Source: Halomonas jincaotanensis
GTDB lineage: Bacteria; Pseudomonadota; Gammaproteobacteria; Pseudomonadales; Halomonadaceae
Assembly (NCBI RefSeq): GCF_018448785.1
Contig: NZ_JAHCLU010000001.1
Span: forward strand, 431,221-495,220
Direction of reading: 5' to 3'
Length of the DNA stretch: 64,000 nucleotides
The translations under genes were made by a program, and so were the position numbers. This document shows positions 10,262 to 18,229 of this stretch, piece by piece (the stretch's first letter is position 1; every line of letters begins with the position of its first letter). Under the pieces are notes generated by a model, which was given only the letters and a program-made list of their open reading frames with translations, was not told the origin of the DNA and did not search any database.

Positions 10262-11935
10262 ATGAGCGAAAGCTTTGCTGAACTGTTTGAACAGTCTCTC
10301 AATGACATCAACATGGAGCCGGGCGCCATCGTCCAGGCTCTGGTCGTCGACATCGATGGTGATTGGGTCACCGTCAACGCCGGCCTGAAGTCAGAAGGTC
10401 AGATCCCCGCATCGCAGTTTCGCGATGAGAACGGCGAGCTGAACATTGCCGTCGGCGACGAAGTGCATGTCGCCCTGGAAGCCGTCGAGGATGGCTTCGG
10501 TGAAACCCGTCTGTCCCGCGAGAAGGCCAAGCGTGCCGAAGCGTGGAAGATTCTGGAAGCCGCCTTCGAGAAGGAAGAGATCGTCAAGGGCGTGATCAAC
10601 GGCAAGGTCAAGGGTGGCTTCACCGTCGATGTCGATTCCATTCGTGCCTTCCTGCCGGGTTCTCTGGTCGACGTCCGCCCCGTGCGCGACACGACCCACC
10701 TCGAGAACAAGGAACTCGACTTCAAGGTCATCAAGCTCGATGCCAAGCGCAACAACGTCGTGGTCTCGCGTCGTGCCGTGCTCGAAGCCGAGAACAGCGC
10801 CGAGCGTGAAGCGCTGCTCGCGACGTTGCAGGAAGGTCAGCAGATCCTGGGTATCGTCAAGAACCTCACCGATTACGGCGCCTTCGTCGATCTCGGCGGC
10901 GTCGATGGCCTGCTGCACATCACCGATATGGCCTGGAAGCGCATCAAGCATCCGAGCGAGATCGTCAATGTCGGTGACGAGATCAATGTCAAGGTGCTCA
11001 AGTATGACCGCGAGCGTAACCGCGTATCGCTGGGTCTGAAGCAGCTGGGCGAAGATCCCTGGGTCAACATCAAGAGCCGTTACCCGGAAGGCACCAAGGT
11101 GCACGCCACCGTCACCAATCTTACCGACTACGGCTGCTTCGCCGAGCTGGAAGAGGGCGTCGAGGGTCTGGTCCACGTCTCCGAGATGGACTGGACCAAC
11201 AAGAACATCCATCCGTCCAAGGTGGTTCAGGTGGGCGACGATGTCGACGTGATGGTGCTGGACATCGACGAAGAGCGTCGTCGTATCTCGCTGGGCATCA
11301 AGCAGTGCACGGCCAATCCGTGGGAAACCTTCAGCGGCCAGTTCAACAAGGGCGACCGCGTGTCGGGCACCATCAAGTCGATTACCGACTTCGGTATCTT
11401 CATCGGCCTGGACGGGGGTATCGACGGTCTGGTTCACCTTTCCGACATCTCCTGGACCGATACCGGCGAAGAGGCCGTGCGCCAGTACAAGAAGGGCGAC
11501 GAAGTCGAGGCGGTCATCCTCTCCATCGATCCGGAGCGTGAGCGCATCTCGCTGGGCATCAAGCAGCTCGATACCGACCCCGTCTCCGAGTTCCTGGCGG
11601 TCAACGACAAGGGCGCTATCGTGACCGGCCGCGTGATCGAGGTCGAGCCCAAGCAGGCCCAGGTCGAGCTGGCCACCGATGTCGTCGCCGTGCTCAAGGC
11701 CTCCGAGATCAGTGCCGACCGCGTCGAGGACGCGCGCAACGTGCTCAACGAAGGTGACAGTGTCGAGGCACGCATCATCGGCGTCGACCGCAAGAATCGC
11801 CAGATCGCGCTGTCGGTCAAGGCCAAGGATCAGGATGACACGCGTCAGAACCTGAAGAAGCTGCGTGAGGAGCCGGAAAGCGGCGGTGCCACCACGATTG
11901 GTGACTTGATCAAGCAGCAGTTGGGTCAGGACTGA
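10262..11935 (+). CDS. rpsA: 30S ribosomal protein S1
   Basis: A 557-residue protein with six S1 RNA-binding repeats, each recognisable by the motif (I/V)xDFG/DYGxFVxL...GLVH(V/I)S. The first two, ribosome-binding repeats are more divergent. S1 binds the small subunit and mRNA leaders and assists initiation on weak or structured sites. The N-terminus [13 protein letters not shown] is typical. The 197-bp leader between cmk and rpsA probably holds the promoters and the structured leader by which S1 represses its own translation in E. coli; I could not assign a -35/-10 pair there (TAAAAT at 10123 is only a weak -10 candidate). A strong terminator follows. Confidence 0.98.
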   Translation: MSESFAELFEQSLNDINMEPGAIVQALVVDIDGDWVTVNAGLKSEGQIPASQFRDENGELNIAVGDEVHVALEAVEDGFGETRLSREKAKRAEAWKILEAAFEKEEIVKGVINGKVKGGFTVDVDSIRAFLPGSLVDVRPVRDTTHLENKELDFKVIKLDAKRNNVVVSRRAVLEAENSAEREALLATLQEGQQILGIVKNLTDYGAFVDLGGVDGLLHITDMAWKRIKHPSEIVNVGDEINVKVLKYDRERNRVSLGLKQLGEDPWVNIKSRYPEGTKVHATVTNLTDYGCFAELEEGVEGLVHVSEMDWTNKNIHPSKVVQVGDDVDVMVLDIDEERRRISLGIKQCTANPWETFSGQFNKGDRVSGTIKSITDFGIFIGLDGGIDGLVHLSDISWTDTGEEAVRQYKKGDEVEAVILSIDPERERISLGIKQLDTDPVSEFLAVNDKGAIVTGRVIEVEPKQAQVELATDVVAVLKASEISADRVEDARNVLNEGDSVEARIIGVDRKNRQIALSVKAKDQDDTRQNLKKLREEPESGGATTIGDLIKQQLGQD

Positions 11936-11964
11936 TAACGCGCTAAAGATTCCGTTATCGTCAC

Positions 11965-11995
11965 AAAAGCGCCGCTCCGAGGAGCGGCGCTTTTT
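11965..11995 (+). terminator. Rho-independent terminator of rpsA
   Basis: A 9-bp GC stem (GCGCCGCTC / GAGCGGCGC) with loop CGAG, preceded by AAAA and followed by TTTTT, starts 29 nt after the rpsA stop codon. Confidence 0.93.
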
Positions 11996-12218
11996 GCATG
12001 TTACGTCTTTTCTGGTCCTTGCTTTGTGATTTTTTTCAGATCGAGTTCACTGATGTAAAAATGGCTTTCTCACTACTTGTGATGAGTTTACTTGCCGACA
12101 CATATACTGCGATTATCTTCTCGATGCAAACTCTCTCCATAGGCACAGTATTGTCATGGCTAGTTTAAGGGTTCATAATGCTCCCGCATCGACAAACTTC
12201 AAAAAAGGAAAGTGTCCC

Positions 12219-12602
12219 ATGTCATCCCTGCTTAGCGAATACATGCAGATGGAACAGCAGCTGAAGCAACTCCAGCAGAATCTGGATAAGCTGCAAAATG
12301 ACGATCGTCTCAAGGCTGAGCTCGAGTTCAAGGAAAAGCTCGAAGCGCTGATGCGTGATTTCGACAAGAGTGCGGCGGAAGTCATTGCTCTGCTCGACCC
12401 GAAGCCCGGTTCCGGTGCAGCCTCCGCAAAGTCGGCAGCCTCTTCGACGGGCCGTCGCAAGCGCAAGATGAAGATCTACAAGAATCCCAATACCGGTGAG
12501 GTGGTCGAGACTCGCGGTGGCAATCAGAAAACGCTCAAGGCCTGGAAAGACGAACACGGTAGCGACACCGTCGAGTCCTGGCTGGTACGCGTCGAGGAGT
12601 GA
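12219..12602 (+). CDS. mvaT: MvaT-family H-NS-like nucleoid protein (xenogeneic silencer)
   Basis: A 127-residue protein starting MSSLLSEYMQMEQQL at 12219, behind AAGGA with 9-nt spacing; the in-frame ATG further upstream lacks such a site. Residues 1-60 form a coiled coil for oligomerisation. A basic linker (TGRRKRKMK) follows, and the C-terminal DNA-binding domain reads YKNPNTGEVVETRGGNQKTL, the MvaT/MvaU/TurB signature with the RGGN minor-groove element. MvaT proteins play the role of H-NS in Pseudomonas relatives, coating AT-rich acquired DNA and silencing it. The AT-rich 283-bp region upstream fits autoregulation. Terminators flank the gene on both sides, so it is monocistronic. Candidate targets in this window are the AT-rich pilA region and the TA island. 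Confidence 0.92.
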   Translation: MSSLLSEYMQMEQQLKQLQQNLDKLQNDDRLKAELEFKEKLEALMRDFDKSAAEVIALLDPKPGSGAASAKSAASSTGRRKRKMKIYKNPNTGEVVETRGGNQKTLKAWKDEHGSDTVESWLVRVEE

Positions 12603-12658
12603 TGCCGGTTACGGCATGGTCATAGCGACGGCATGGTCATCGTCGCCCCGAATTCCTT

Positions 12659-12697
12659 AACAACAGCGCCGCCCTCCAAGTGGCGCTGTTGTTTTTT
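12659..12697 (+). terminator. Rho-independent terminator of mvaT
   Basis: A 12-bp perfect stem (AACAACAGCGCC at 12659-12670 with GGCGCTGTTGTT at 12682-12693) and an 11-nt loop, running into six Ts. It lies 56 nt after the mvaT stop. Confidence 0.93.
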
Positions 12698-12703
12698 ACT
12701 GTT

Positions 12704-12766
12704 CTCAACACAAGCCGCCTTCAACACAGCCGCTTTCAACACAGCCGCCTTTAACGTAAGCCGCCT
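12704..12766. repeat. Four imperfect tandem copies of a 15-16-bp unit
   Basis: Consecutive copies close to TCAACACAGCCGCCT fill this interval directly after the mvaT terminator. It is part of the 332-bp gene-free stretch 12603-12934. The rest of that stretch holds the terminator, a possible -10 box at 12863-12868, and nothing else I can name. Confidence 0.8.
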
Positions 12767-12862
12767 AAATAAACTGTAGGAATCAACACGTCCAATCAAA
12801 GGTCATCCCGTGAGGCACGCGCCTGGGCTGGCAAGTATTTCGCCATGCGCCCCTCGGGGCGG

Positions 12863-12868
12863 TATACT
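12863..12868 (+). promoter_or_regulatory. Candidate -10 box for the small MvaT-like gene
   Basis: TATACT within GCGGTATACT lies 67 nt upstream of the start at 12935. The same GCGGTATACT decamer sits upstream of pyrC. No convincing -35 hexamer is seen. Confidence 0.35.
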
Positions 12869-12934
12869 CATGTTATTCCACCCGTCGTGAGCGATAGCCA
12901 CGCCTTCCCGCCCGCCGGAGATAACGGCTAAAGA

Positions 12935-13237
12935 ATGAAACAACAGACGTTTGCAAAACCGATGGACGAGCGCGACAAGCTGCGCCGATTCAGAGAACTT
13001 GATGATGCCTTTGGCGATGCGCTGCGCGAACTCGATGATCCCGATAGTCAGCTGGATATTCCTACCGGCCCGCCGGTGCGCTCGCTCGAGGAACAGGACC
13101 AGCAACTGGATCGGCAACAGGACGAAGCGTCTCGCGAACTGGCTTTCGAGCGACAGCTGAATGCCTTGATGAAGGAATATGCTCAGTCCGCGGAGAATGT
13201 CAGGGAGTTGCTGCGGGCGCTCTATTCGCTTCAGTAA
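12935..13237 (+). CDS. Small protein with an MvaT-like oligomerisation helix and no DNA-binding domain
   Basis: A 100-residue acidic protein with no name I can assign. Residues 66-96 (RELAFERQLNALMKEYAQSA and following) align without gaps to the oligomerisation segment of the neighbouring MvaT (ELEFKEKLEALMRDFDKSAA and following), with about 12 identities in 31 positions and many conservative changes. The C-terminal DNA-binding domain is absent, and the protein ends four residues after this helix. The N-terminal half is charged and probably coiled. By analogy with truncated H-NS relatives such as H-NST, it could form mixed oligomers with MvaT and modulate silencing; this is inference. GGAG lies 14 nt upstream of the ATG, longer spacing than usual. 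It converges on tus. Confidence 0.75.
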   Translation: MKQQTFAKPMDERDKLRRFRELDDAFGDALRELDDPDSQLDIPTGPPVRSLEEQDQQLDRQQDEASRELAFERQLNALMKEYAQSAENVRELLRALYSLQ

Positions 13238-13240
13238 CGG

Positions 13241-13312
13241 CTCGTTCTAGTCCCTGTCTATCATATCAACCTCGTTCTAGTCCCTGTCTGTCGATGTCCC
13301 AGTCCCTGTCTG
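13241..13312. repeat. Short direct repeats between convergent genes
   Basis: CTCGTTCTAGTCCCTGTCT occurs at 13241-13259 and again at 13271-13289, and a third, shorter copy (AGTCCCTGTCTG) follows near 13301-13312. The repeats occupy the space between the convergent small MvaT-like gene and tus. No hairpin terminator is visible there. Confidence 0.8.
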
Positions 13313-13334
13313 CCAACGTTATAGTGATTAACGT

Positions 13335-14273
13335 TCAGCGATAACGAAAGACTCGCAGACTGGGCAGAAAGACCTCACTTTCCAATCGTTCGTCGCGGCG
13401 CCGAGCGCGCGTGCGACTTTCGGGCGGGGTGGGCGACGGCAGGTTGTGATCGGGCAGGCGGCCATCGGGGGACGGCACGAAGAGCGGCAATGCCACGTTC
13501 ATGGCGCGCCGCTGGCGGCCATCCTCCAGGGGTTCACGGAAGAACAGGTTCGCGCGCATCAACGGCGCCTGTTGCTGCACCTGGGCCAGTGTCTCGCCAT
13601 CGGGAATGCCCGCCAGCTTGCGCAGCTGGATACGCACATGGGGCGCATCGCTATCCAGCTTGAGCAGTTTCTGTTCCGCCTCGCGCACGCTCAGCCGTTT
13701 GATCGACCGCCCGCTGGAATACCACGCCAGTCGAACCCGTGCCACCGGCGCATCGGCCACCGGAATCGCCCGCCAGCACTGCTTGAGATGCAGACGCGCC
13801 AGGCCCTGGCCGCGCAGGTGGTCGTGTAATACCGGATGGCGAAAGGGCAGCACCGCCTTGATCTCGGGAATCAGCGTCGGCGCCTGGTCGCGGATGCGGC
13901 CCAGCAGGGCGGCAAACGCCTCCTTGGCCTCGTTGAGGTGGGCGACATGATCGAGCAGGGCCTCGTCTGCGGCGACCAGACCGATATGCGGGCGTGTCAC
14001 GCGGCCGTCCTGACCGTCCAGATACCAGATGTCGAGCAGCGCACGGCTGAGCCAGTCATGGCCATCCATCTCCCTGGCCTCACGGTCGCCCTCGAAGATC
14101 CAGCACGCCACCGGATGGTGACGATACCGCCACAGCAGCGCCTCAGTGCGCTGCAGCAGGGTGTCGAACGCCGCCTCGAGTTCCGCGAGCAGGCGGTACT
14201 GAGGCGCCTGGAACGTCTGCGCGGTGGGCGGGTGCGTGCGTGGCGGGGCGGATGGCCGCAGGGTGTCGGTCAC
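13335..14273 (-). CDS. tus: DNA replication terminus site-binding protein (Tus family)
   Basis: A 312-residue protein that can be aligned end to end with E. coli Tus (309 residues, recalled sequence). [18 protein letters not shown] corresponds to the Tus segment [37 protein letters not shown] matches the central helix region, and the C-terminal strand [14 protein letters not shown] matches LRLIIPRLHLYVAD. Tus binds Ter sites and blocks DnaB helicase in one direction. The start is GTG at 14273, overlapping the yacG stop (GTGA); the longer open frame to 14561 runs antisense-free through yacG and is not used. It is the last gene of an apparent coaE-yacG-tus operon, an unusual place for tus. No convincing Ter site was found in this window. 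Confidence 0.82.
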   Translation of the reverse strand: MTDTLRPSAPPRTHPPTAQTFQAPQYRLLAELEAAFDTLLQRTEALLWRYRHHPVACWIFEGDREAREMDGHDWLSRALLDIWYLDGQDGRVTRPHIGLVAADEALLDHVAHLNEAKEAFAALLGRIRDQAPTLIPEIKAVLPFRHPVLHDHLRGQGLARLHLKQCWRAIPVADAPVARVRLAWYSSGRSIKRLSVREAEQKLLKLDSDAPHVRIQLRKLAGIPDGETLAQVQQQAPLMRANLFFREPLEDGRQRRAMNVALPLFVPSPDGRLPDHNLPSPTPPESRTRARRRDERLESEVFLPSLRVFRYR

Positions 14274-14503
14274 TGCGGGTCGCCGTCGCGGTCGGCACGC
14301 GCCAGCAGCGCGTCGATATCGGTCTCGTCCATCGCCGACTCGCCGGCGATACGATGCGACTCGTCGGCCCAGGCGCCCAGGTCGAGCAATCGGCAACGCT
14401 TGCTGCAGAAGGGGCGGTAAACGCTCTGCTCGCACCATACGACTTTCTTCCCGCACTGCGGGCAAGCGACTTCCAGAGGACGTTTCGAGGCTGGTGTGTT
14501 CAT
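14270..14503 (-). CDS. yacG: DNA gyrase inhibitor / zinc-binding protein YacG
   Basis: A 77-residue protein with the four-cysteine zinc site [11 protein letters not shown]...[15 protein letters not shown] at residues 14-44. YacG binds GyrB and inhibits gyrase in E. coli. It overlaps coaE by 4 bp upstream and tus by 4 bp downstream, so all three are translationally coupled. The acidic tail is a family feature. Confidence 0.95.
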   Translation of the reverse strand: MNTPASKRPLEVACPQCGKKVVWCEQSVYRPFCSKRCRLLDLGAWADESHRIAGESAMDETDIDALLARADRDGDPQ

Positions 14504-15099
14504 GATTCTCCTTGACGATACTGTTGGTCGAGCCTGGCGACTTGCTCGAGCATCGCGTCATGTGGACCGCTATTGTCGATCACATCGTCGGCGCGGGCCA
14601 GTCGCTCATCGCGCGACATCTGTGCCGCGACGATGGCTTGGGCCTGTGCCGTATCGATGTCGTCGCGGGCGGCGGTACGGCGGATTTGCATGGCCTCAGG
14701 CACGTCGACCACCAGGGTACGGTCCGTCAGGCGCCATTGGCCGGATTCGAACAGCAGCGGCGACACTAGCAGCACATAGGGCGCGCCGTCGGCCTGCAGG
14801 CGTGCCAGGTGGTGTTGAATGCGTTCGCGGATACGCGGATGGGTTACCGATTCGAGCCAGCGCCGCTGGTCGGGCTCGGCGAAGACGATCGCGCGCAGGG
14901 CGCGGCGGTCCAGCTGTCCGTCGTCGCGCAGCACCCGCGGCCCGAAGTGGGCGGCGATTTCCGCCAGCGCCGGCTCGCCGGGCTCGACCACCTCGCGCGC
15001 GACGTCGTCGGCGTCCACGAAGGGGACGCCCCGCGCCGCGAAGGCGTGGGCTACCGTCGATTTCCCCGAGGCAATGCCGCCGGTTACGCCTATGATCAA
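14500..15099 (-). CDS. coaE: Dephospho-CoA kinase
   Basis: A 199-residue P-loop kinase for the last step of coenzyme A synthesis. Walker A is [14 protein letters not shown] at residues 4-17. The conserved [13 protein letters not shown] and HPRIRERI segments are present. It normally follows pilD in the conserved pilB-pilC-pilD-coaE-yacG order; here a plus-strand HepT/MntA pair separates it from pilD. Confidence 0.96.
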   Translation of the reverse strand: MIIGVTGGIASGKSTVAHAFAARGVPFVDADDVAREVVEPGEPALAEIAAHFGPRVLRDDGQLDRRALRAIVFAEPDQRRWLESVTHPRIRERIQHHLARLQADGAPYVLLVSPLLFESGQWRLTDRTLVVDVPEAMQIRRTAARDDIDTAQAQAIVAAQMSRDERLARADDVIDNSGPHDAMLEQVARLDQQYRQGES

Positions 15100-15189
15100 C
15101 GTTACTCTCCTGGGGCCTGAAGCCGAGTCGCCAGTTTTGCGTGCATGCTACCATGACGACACAGCAAGGCGTCATGAGCAGGAGCCTCG

Positions 15190-15612
15190 ATGGGGACTGA
15201 AGATATCCGCTGGTTGCAGCGTTTCGATAATTATCGGCGCGCTATGGAGCAGCTCGATGAGGCCATGCAACTGATGGCAAGCCGTGAGCTTTCCCGGCTC
15301 GAGAAGCAAGGCGTGATACAGGGCTTCGAGTACGCCTACGAGCTCGGATGGAATACGCTCAAGGATTATCTCGTCTGGCAGGGGATTGCGGGACTTGTGG
15401 GGTCGCGCGATACGATTCGTGAAGCCTTCAGCAAGGGGCTGGTCGAGGAGGGCAAGGGCTGGATGAAGATGCTCACCGACCGCAATCGTACCTCGCACAC
15501 CTATGACGAAGCCGCCGCCGAGGCCATCCTGCACAATATTCGCTACCAGCATTACCCACTGCTCAAGGCGCTGGAGATCACCATGTCGCGCAAGGCGGAG
15601 GACGAACGATGA
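15190..15612 (+). CDS. HepT-like HEPN protein (nucleotidyltransferase partner, HI0074 family)
   Basis: A 140-residue helical protein of the nucleotidyltransferase substrate-binding (HI0074/HepT) family. The HEPN ribonuclease motif RX4HXY is seen as RNRTSHTY at about residues 101-108. AGGAG lies 5 nt before the ATG. The downstream MNT-domain gene overlaps by 4 bp (ATGA). In characterised HepT/MntA pairs (type VII TA) the HEPN protein is an RNase toxin that the nucleotidyltransferase inactivates by adding AMP to its tyrosine; that role is inferred here. The pair is on the plus strand, between the minus-strand coaE and pilD. Confidence 0.85.
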   Translation: MGTEDIRWLQRFDNYRRAMEQLDEAMQLMASRELSRLEKQGVIQGFEYAYELGWNTLKDYLVWQGIAGLVGSRDTIREAFSKGLVEEGKGWMKMLTDRNRTSHTYDEAAAEAILHNIRYQHYPLLKALEITMSRKAEDER

Positions 15613-15953
15613 GTCTTGTCGAATCGGGACTCGACACAGATACGCTCGAGGCCATTCGAGGCACCCTGGCGAGATTCCCGGCAGTAGAGCGCGCCATTCT
15701 CTACGGTTCGCGCGCCATGGGAACACAGCGACCAGCCTCCGATATCGACCTCACGCTGGTCGGCGAGTCGCTCGGCAACGATGAGCTGCAAGAGATCGAT
15801 CTGGCGCTTGACGATTTGCTGCTCCCCTGGACCTTCGATCTCTCGATTCACCATCGCCTCGTCAACGAGGCGCTTCGCGCTCATATCGACCGAGTTGGGG
15901 TGACGCTCTATGAGCGTGCTTCGGTGGCATCCTCGCATAGCGAAAGCGCCTGA
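15609..15953 (+). CDS. MNT-domain nucleotidyltransferase (MntA-like antitoxin)
   Basis: A 114-residue minimal nucleotidyltransferase. The pol-beta motif GSRAMGTQRPASDIDLTLVG (GSX10DXD) is at residues 35-54 and a third acidic residue is in PWTFDLSIHH near residue 77. It is the expected partner of the preceding HEPN gene, with which it shares ATGA. It ends 28 nt before the convergent pilD stop. Confidence 0.87.
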   Translation: MSLVESGLDTDTLEAIRGTLARFPAVERAILYGSRAMGTQRPASDIDLTLVGESLGNDELQEIDLALDDLLLPWTFDLSIHHRLVNEALRAHIDRVGVTLYERASVASSHSESA

Positions 15954-15981
15954 TCCTTCGCTCATTTCCTCTCACCCCATC

Positions 15982-16830
15982 TCACCCCAGCAAACCCACA
16001 TACGCCGCCATTAGCGGTTCGCCGGCCAGCAGCGCGATCCAGCCGGCCATGGCCAGGTAGGGCCCGAAGGGCATCGGCATGCCGCGCAGCCGGGGCACGG
16101 TCAGCTGCACCAGGATGCCCACCACCGCGCCGACACCGGCGGACAGCAGCAACAGCATCGGCAGATATTGCCAGCCCAGCCAGGCGCACAGCGCCGCCAG
16201 CAGCTTGAAGTCGCCGTAGCCCATGCCCTCCTTGCCGGTGACCAGCTTGAACAGCCAGTAGACGCTCCACAGCGACAGATAGCCCGCCATGGCGCCGATG
16301 ACCGCCGAGGGCAGCAGCAGCGGGTTGAAGAGCAGCTGATAGAGTAGCCCGGCCCACAGCAGCGGCAGGGTCAGCGCATCGGGCAGCAGTTGCGTCTTCA
16401 GGTCGATCACCGCCATCGCCAGCAGCGCCAGGCAGGCGCCGAGAACGAACAGCCCCTGCAGGGTCGCCCCGAAAATCCCCACCACGGCCAGCGTCAACAC
16501 GCCACCCGCAAGCTCGATCAGCGGATACTGCGGGCTGATGCGCGCATCGCAATTCGCACAGCGGCCGCGGCGCTTGAACCAGCCGACCAGCGGAAGATTG
16601 TCGTGCCAGGCGATCGGCGCCTCGCAGGACGGGCAGATCGAGCGCGGCGTGACCAGGTTGAACGCCGGCTGCGGCTCGTCGTCCAGTTCCAGCGCCTCGC
16701 GCGCCTCGGCGCGCCAACTGACCATCAGCATCACCGGCAGGCGGGTGATCACCACATTGAGAAAGCTGCCCAGGCACAGGCCGATGAACGCCACCAGGGG
16801 CCAGAGCAGTTGAGGGGGAAGGTCAAGCAA
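15982..16830 (-). CDS. pilD: Type IV prepilin peptidase / methyltransferase
   Basis: A 282-residue integral membrane protein. It has the cytoplasmic four-cysteine zinc motif (CPSCEAPIAW and CANCDARIS, residues about 64-90), the catalytic aspartates in DLKTQLLPD and GMGYGDFKLL, and about seven hydrophobic segments. It cleaves the leader of PilA at Gly/Phe and N-methylates the new terminus. It lies 9 nt after pilC in the same direction. Confidence 0.96.
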   Translation of the reverse strand: MLDLPPQLLWPLVAFIGLCLGSFLNVVITRLPVMLMVSWRAEAREALELDDEPQPAFNLVTPRSICPSCEAPIAWHDNLPLVGWFKRRGRCANCDARISPQYPLIELAGGVLTLAVVGIFGATLQGLFVLGACLALLAMAVIDLKTQLLPDALTLPLLWAGLLYQLLFNPLLLPSAVIGAMAGYLSLWSVYWLFKLVTGKEGMGYGDFKLLAALCAWLGWQYLPMLLLLSAGVGAVVGILVQLTVPRLRGMPMPFGPYLAMAGWIALLAGEPLMAAYVGLLG

Positions 16831-16839
16831 GAAAGACTC

Positions 16840-18069
16840 CTAGAGCACGCTGCCCAGTTGGAAGATCGGCATGTACATCGACACGACCAGGCCGCCGACC
16901 ATCACGCCGAGCACCACGATGATCAGCGGTTCGAGCAAGGACGTCAGCGCATCGACCTTGTTGTCGACCTGCTCCTCGTAGTAGTCCGCCACGCGGTTGA
17001 GCATGGCGTCAAGCGCGCCCGATTCCTCGCCGATGCCGACCATCTGCACCGCCAGCGCCGGGAAACGCTCGGTCAGGCGCATGGCGAAGTTTAGCTGCTG
17101 GCCGCTGGACACGTCCTCGCCGACCTGCTCGATGGCGCGCTCGTAGACCTTGTTGCCCGAGGCGGCGCCGGCGGTGTTGAGCGCCTCGATCAGCGGCACG
17201 CCGGCGCCGAAGGTGGTCGCCAGCGTTCGGGAATAGCGCGCCACCGACGATTTATCGAGGATGTCGCCGAGTACCGGCACCTTGAGCGCGAAGGCATGCA
17301 TGCGATAGGCGAAGGTCTCGGAGCGTTTCATGCCCTGGCGGATGAAGGTGATGAAGCCCATCACCCCCAGCACGCCCCACCACCAGTAGGCCTGGGCGAA
17401 TTCCGACATCGCGATGGTCATGCGCGTCATCGCCGGCAATTCGGCGCCGAAGCCCGCGAACAGGCTCTCGAACTGCGGCACCACCTTGATCAGCAGCAGG
17501 GCGGTCACCCCCAAACCCACCGAGATGACCGCGGCGGGATACCACAGCGCCTTCTTGACGCGCGCCTTGAGCGATTCGATCTTTTCCTTATAGGTGGCCA
17601 CGCGTTCCAGCATGCTGTCCAGCGAACCGGACTGCTCGCCGGCGGCGATCAGGTTGACGAACAACTGATCGAAGTAATCGGGATGTTGCCGCAGCGCCTC
17701 GGAGAAGCTGGCCCCGGCGGCGACCTCGTTCATCAGCTCCTGGACCAGCGCGCTCATCGCCGGCTTCTCGAGGCTCTCGGCGACCACCTCGAAGGCCTGC
17801 AGCACCGGCACGCCGGCACGGATCATGGTCGCCATCTGGCGGGCGAACAGCATGATATCGCGCGGCTTGATCTTGCCCGCGCCGCCGAGCCCGCCCTTGC
17901 GGCGGATCGACGACACCACCACGTTCTGGCCGGCCAGCGTCTTCTCGACCTCGCCCTTCTTCGCGGCGATCAGCTGGCCGCGCACCTTGCGACCGTTGGG
18001 CCCCTTGCCGGCCCAGTTCCAACGGTAGAGCTTCATCTTTGCCGGTTTCTTCGCTGCCCGAGTGGCCAT
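16840..18069 (-). CDS. pilC: Type IV pilus inner-membrane platform protein PilC
   Basis: A 409-residue GspF/PilC protein with two repeated T2SSF domains and three transmembrane helices (near residues 175, 230 and 385). The start MATRAAKKPAKMKLYRWNW at 18069 has TAGGAA at a good distance; the open frame continues upstream without support. It anchors the pilus base and coordinates the PilB motor. It sits between pilB and pilD; the 160-bp pilB-pilC gap is larger than usual and holds nothing I recognise. Confidence 0.95.
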   Translation of the reverse strand: MATRAAKKPAKMKLYRWNWAGKGPNGRKVRGQLIAAKKGEVEKTLAGQNVVVSSIRRKGGLGGAGKIKPRDIMLFARQMATMIRAGVPVLQAFEVVAESLEKPAMSALVQELMNEVAAGASFSEALRQHPDYFDQLFVNLIAAGEQSGSLDSMLERVATYKEKIESLKARVKKALWYPAAVISVGLGVTALLLIKVVPQFESLFAGFGAELPAMTRMTIAMSEFAQAYWWWGVLGVMGFITFIRQGMKRSETFAYRMHAFALKVPVLGDILDKSSVARYSRTLATTFGAGVPLIEALNTAGAASGNKVYERAIEQVGEDVSSGQQLNFAMRLTERFPALAVQMVGIGEESGALDAMLNRVADYYEEQVDNKVDALTSLLEPLIIVVLGVMVGGLVVSMYMPIFQLGSVL

Positions 18070-18229
18070 TGTTATTCCTAGGTGAGTGAGTCTTTGCCTG
18101 AAAAGTCGGCGAGCGAAGGCCAGACAAGGCAAAAATTGGCGAAAAGGCGGAGTCTACGTTTTGTAAATGAGTACTTTGAGCCGATTTTTAACGCCGTATG
18201 ACCGAGCGCAGACAGTTTTCGGGTAAAGA

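Noticed and set aside
14274..14561. N-terminal extension of the Tus frame to 408 residues
   Set aside because: The extra region is yacG and coaE sequence read in another frame; the GTG at 14273 overlaps the yacG stop and gives the Tus family length.
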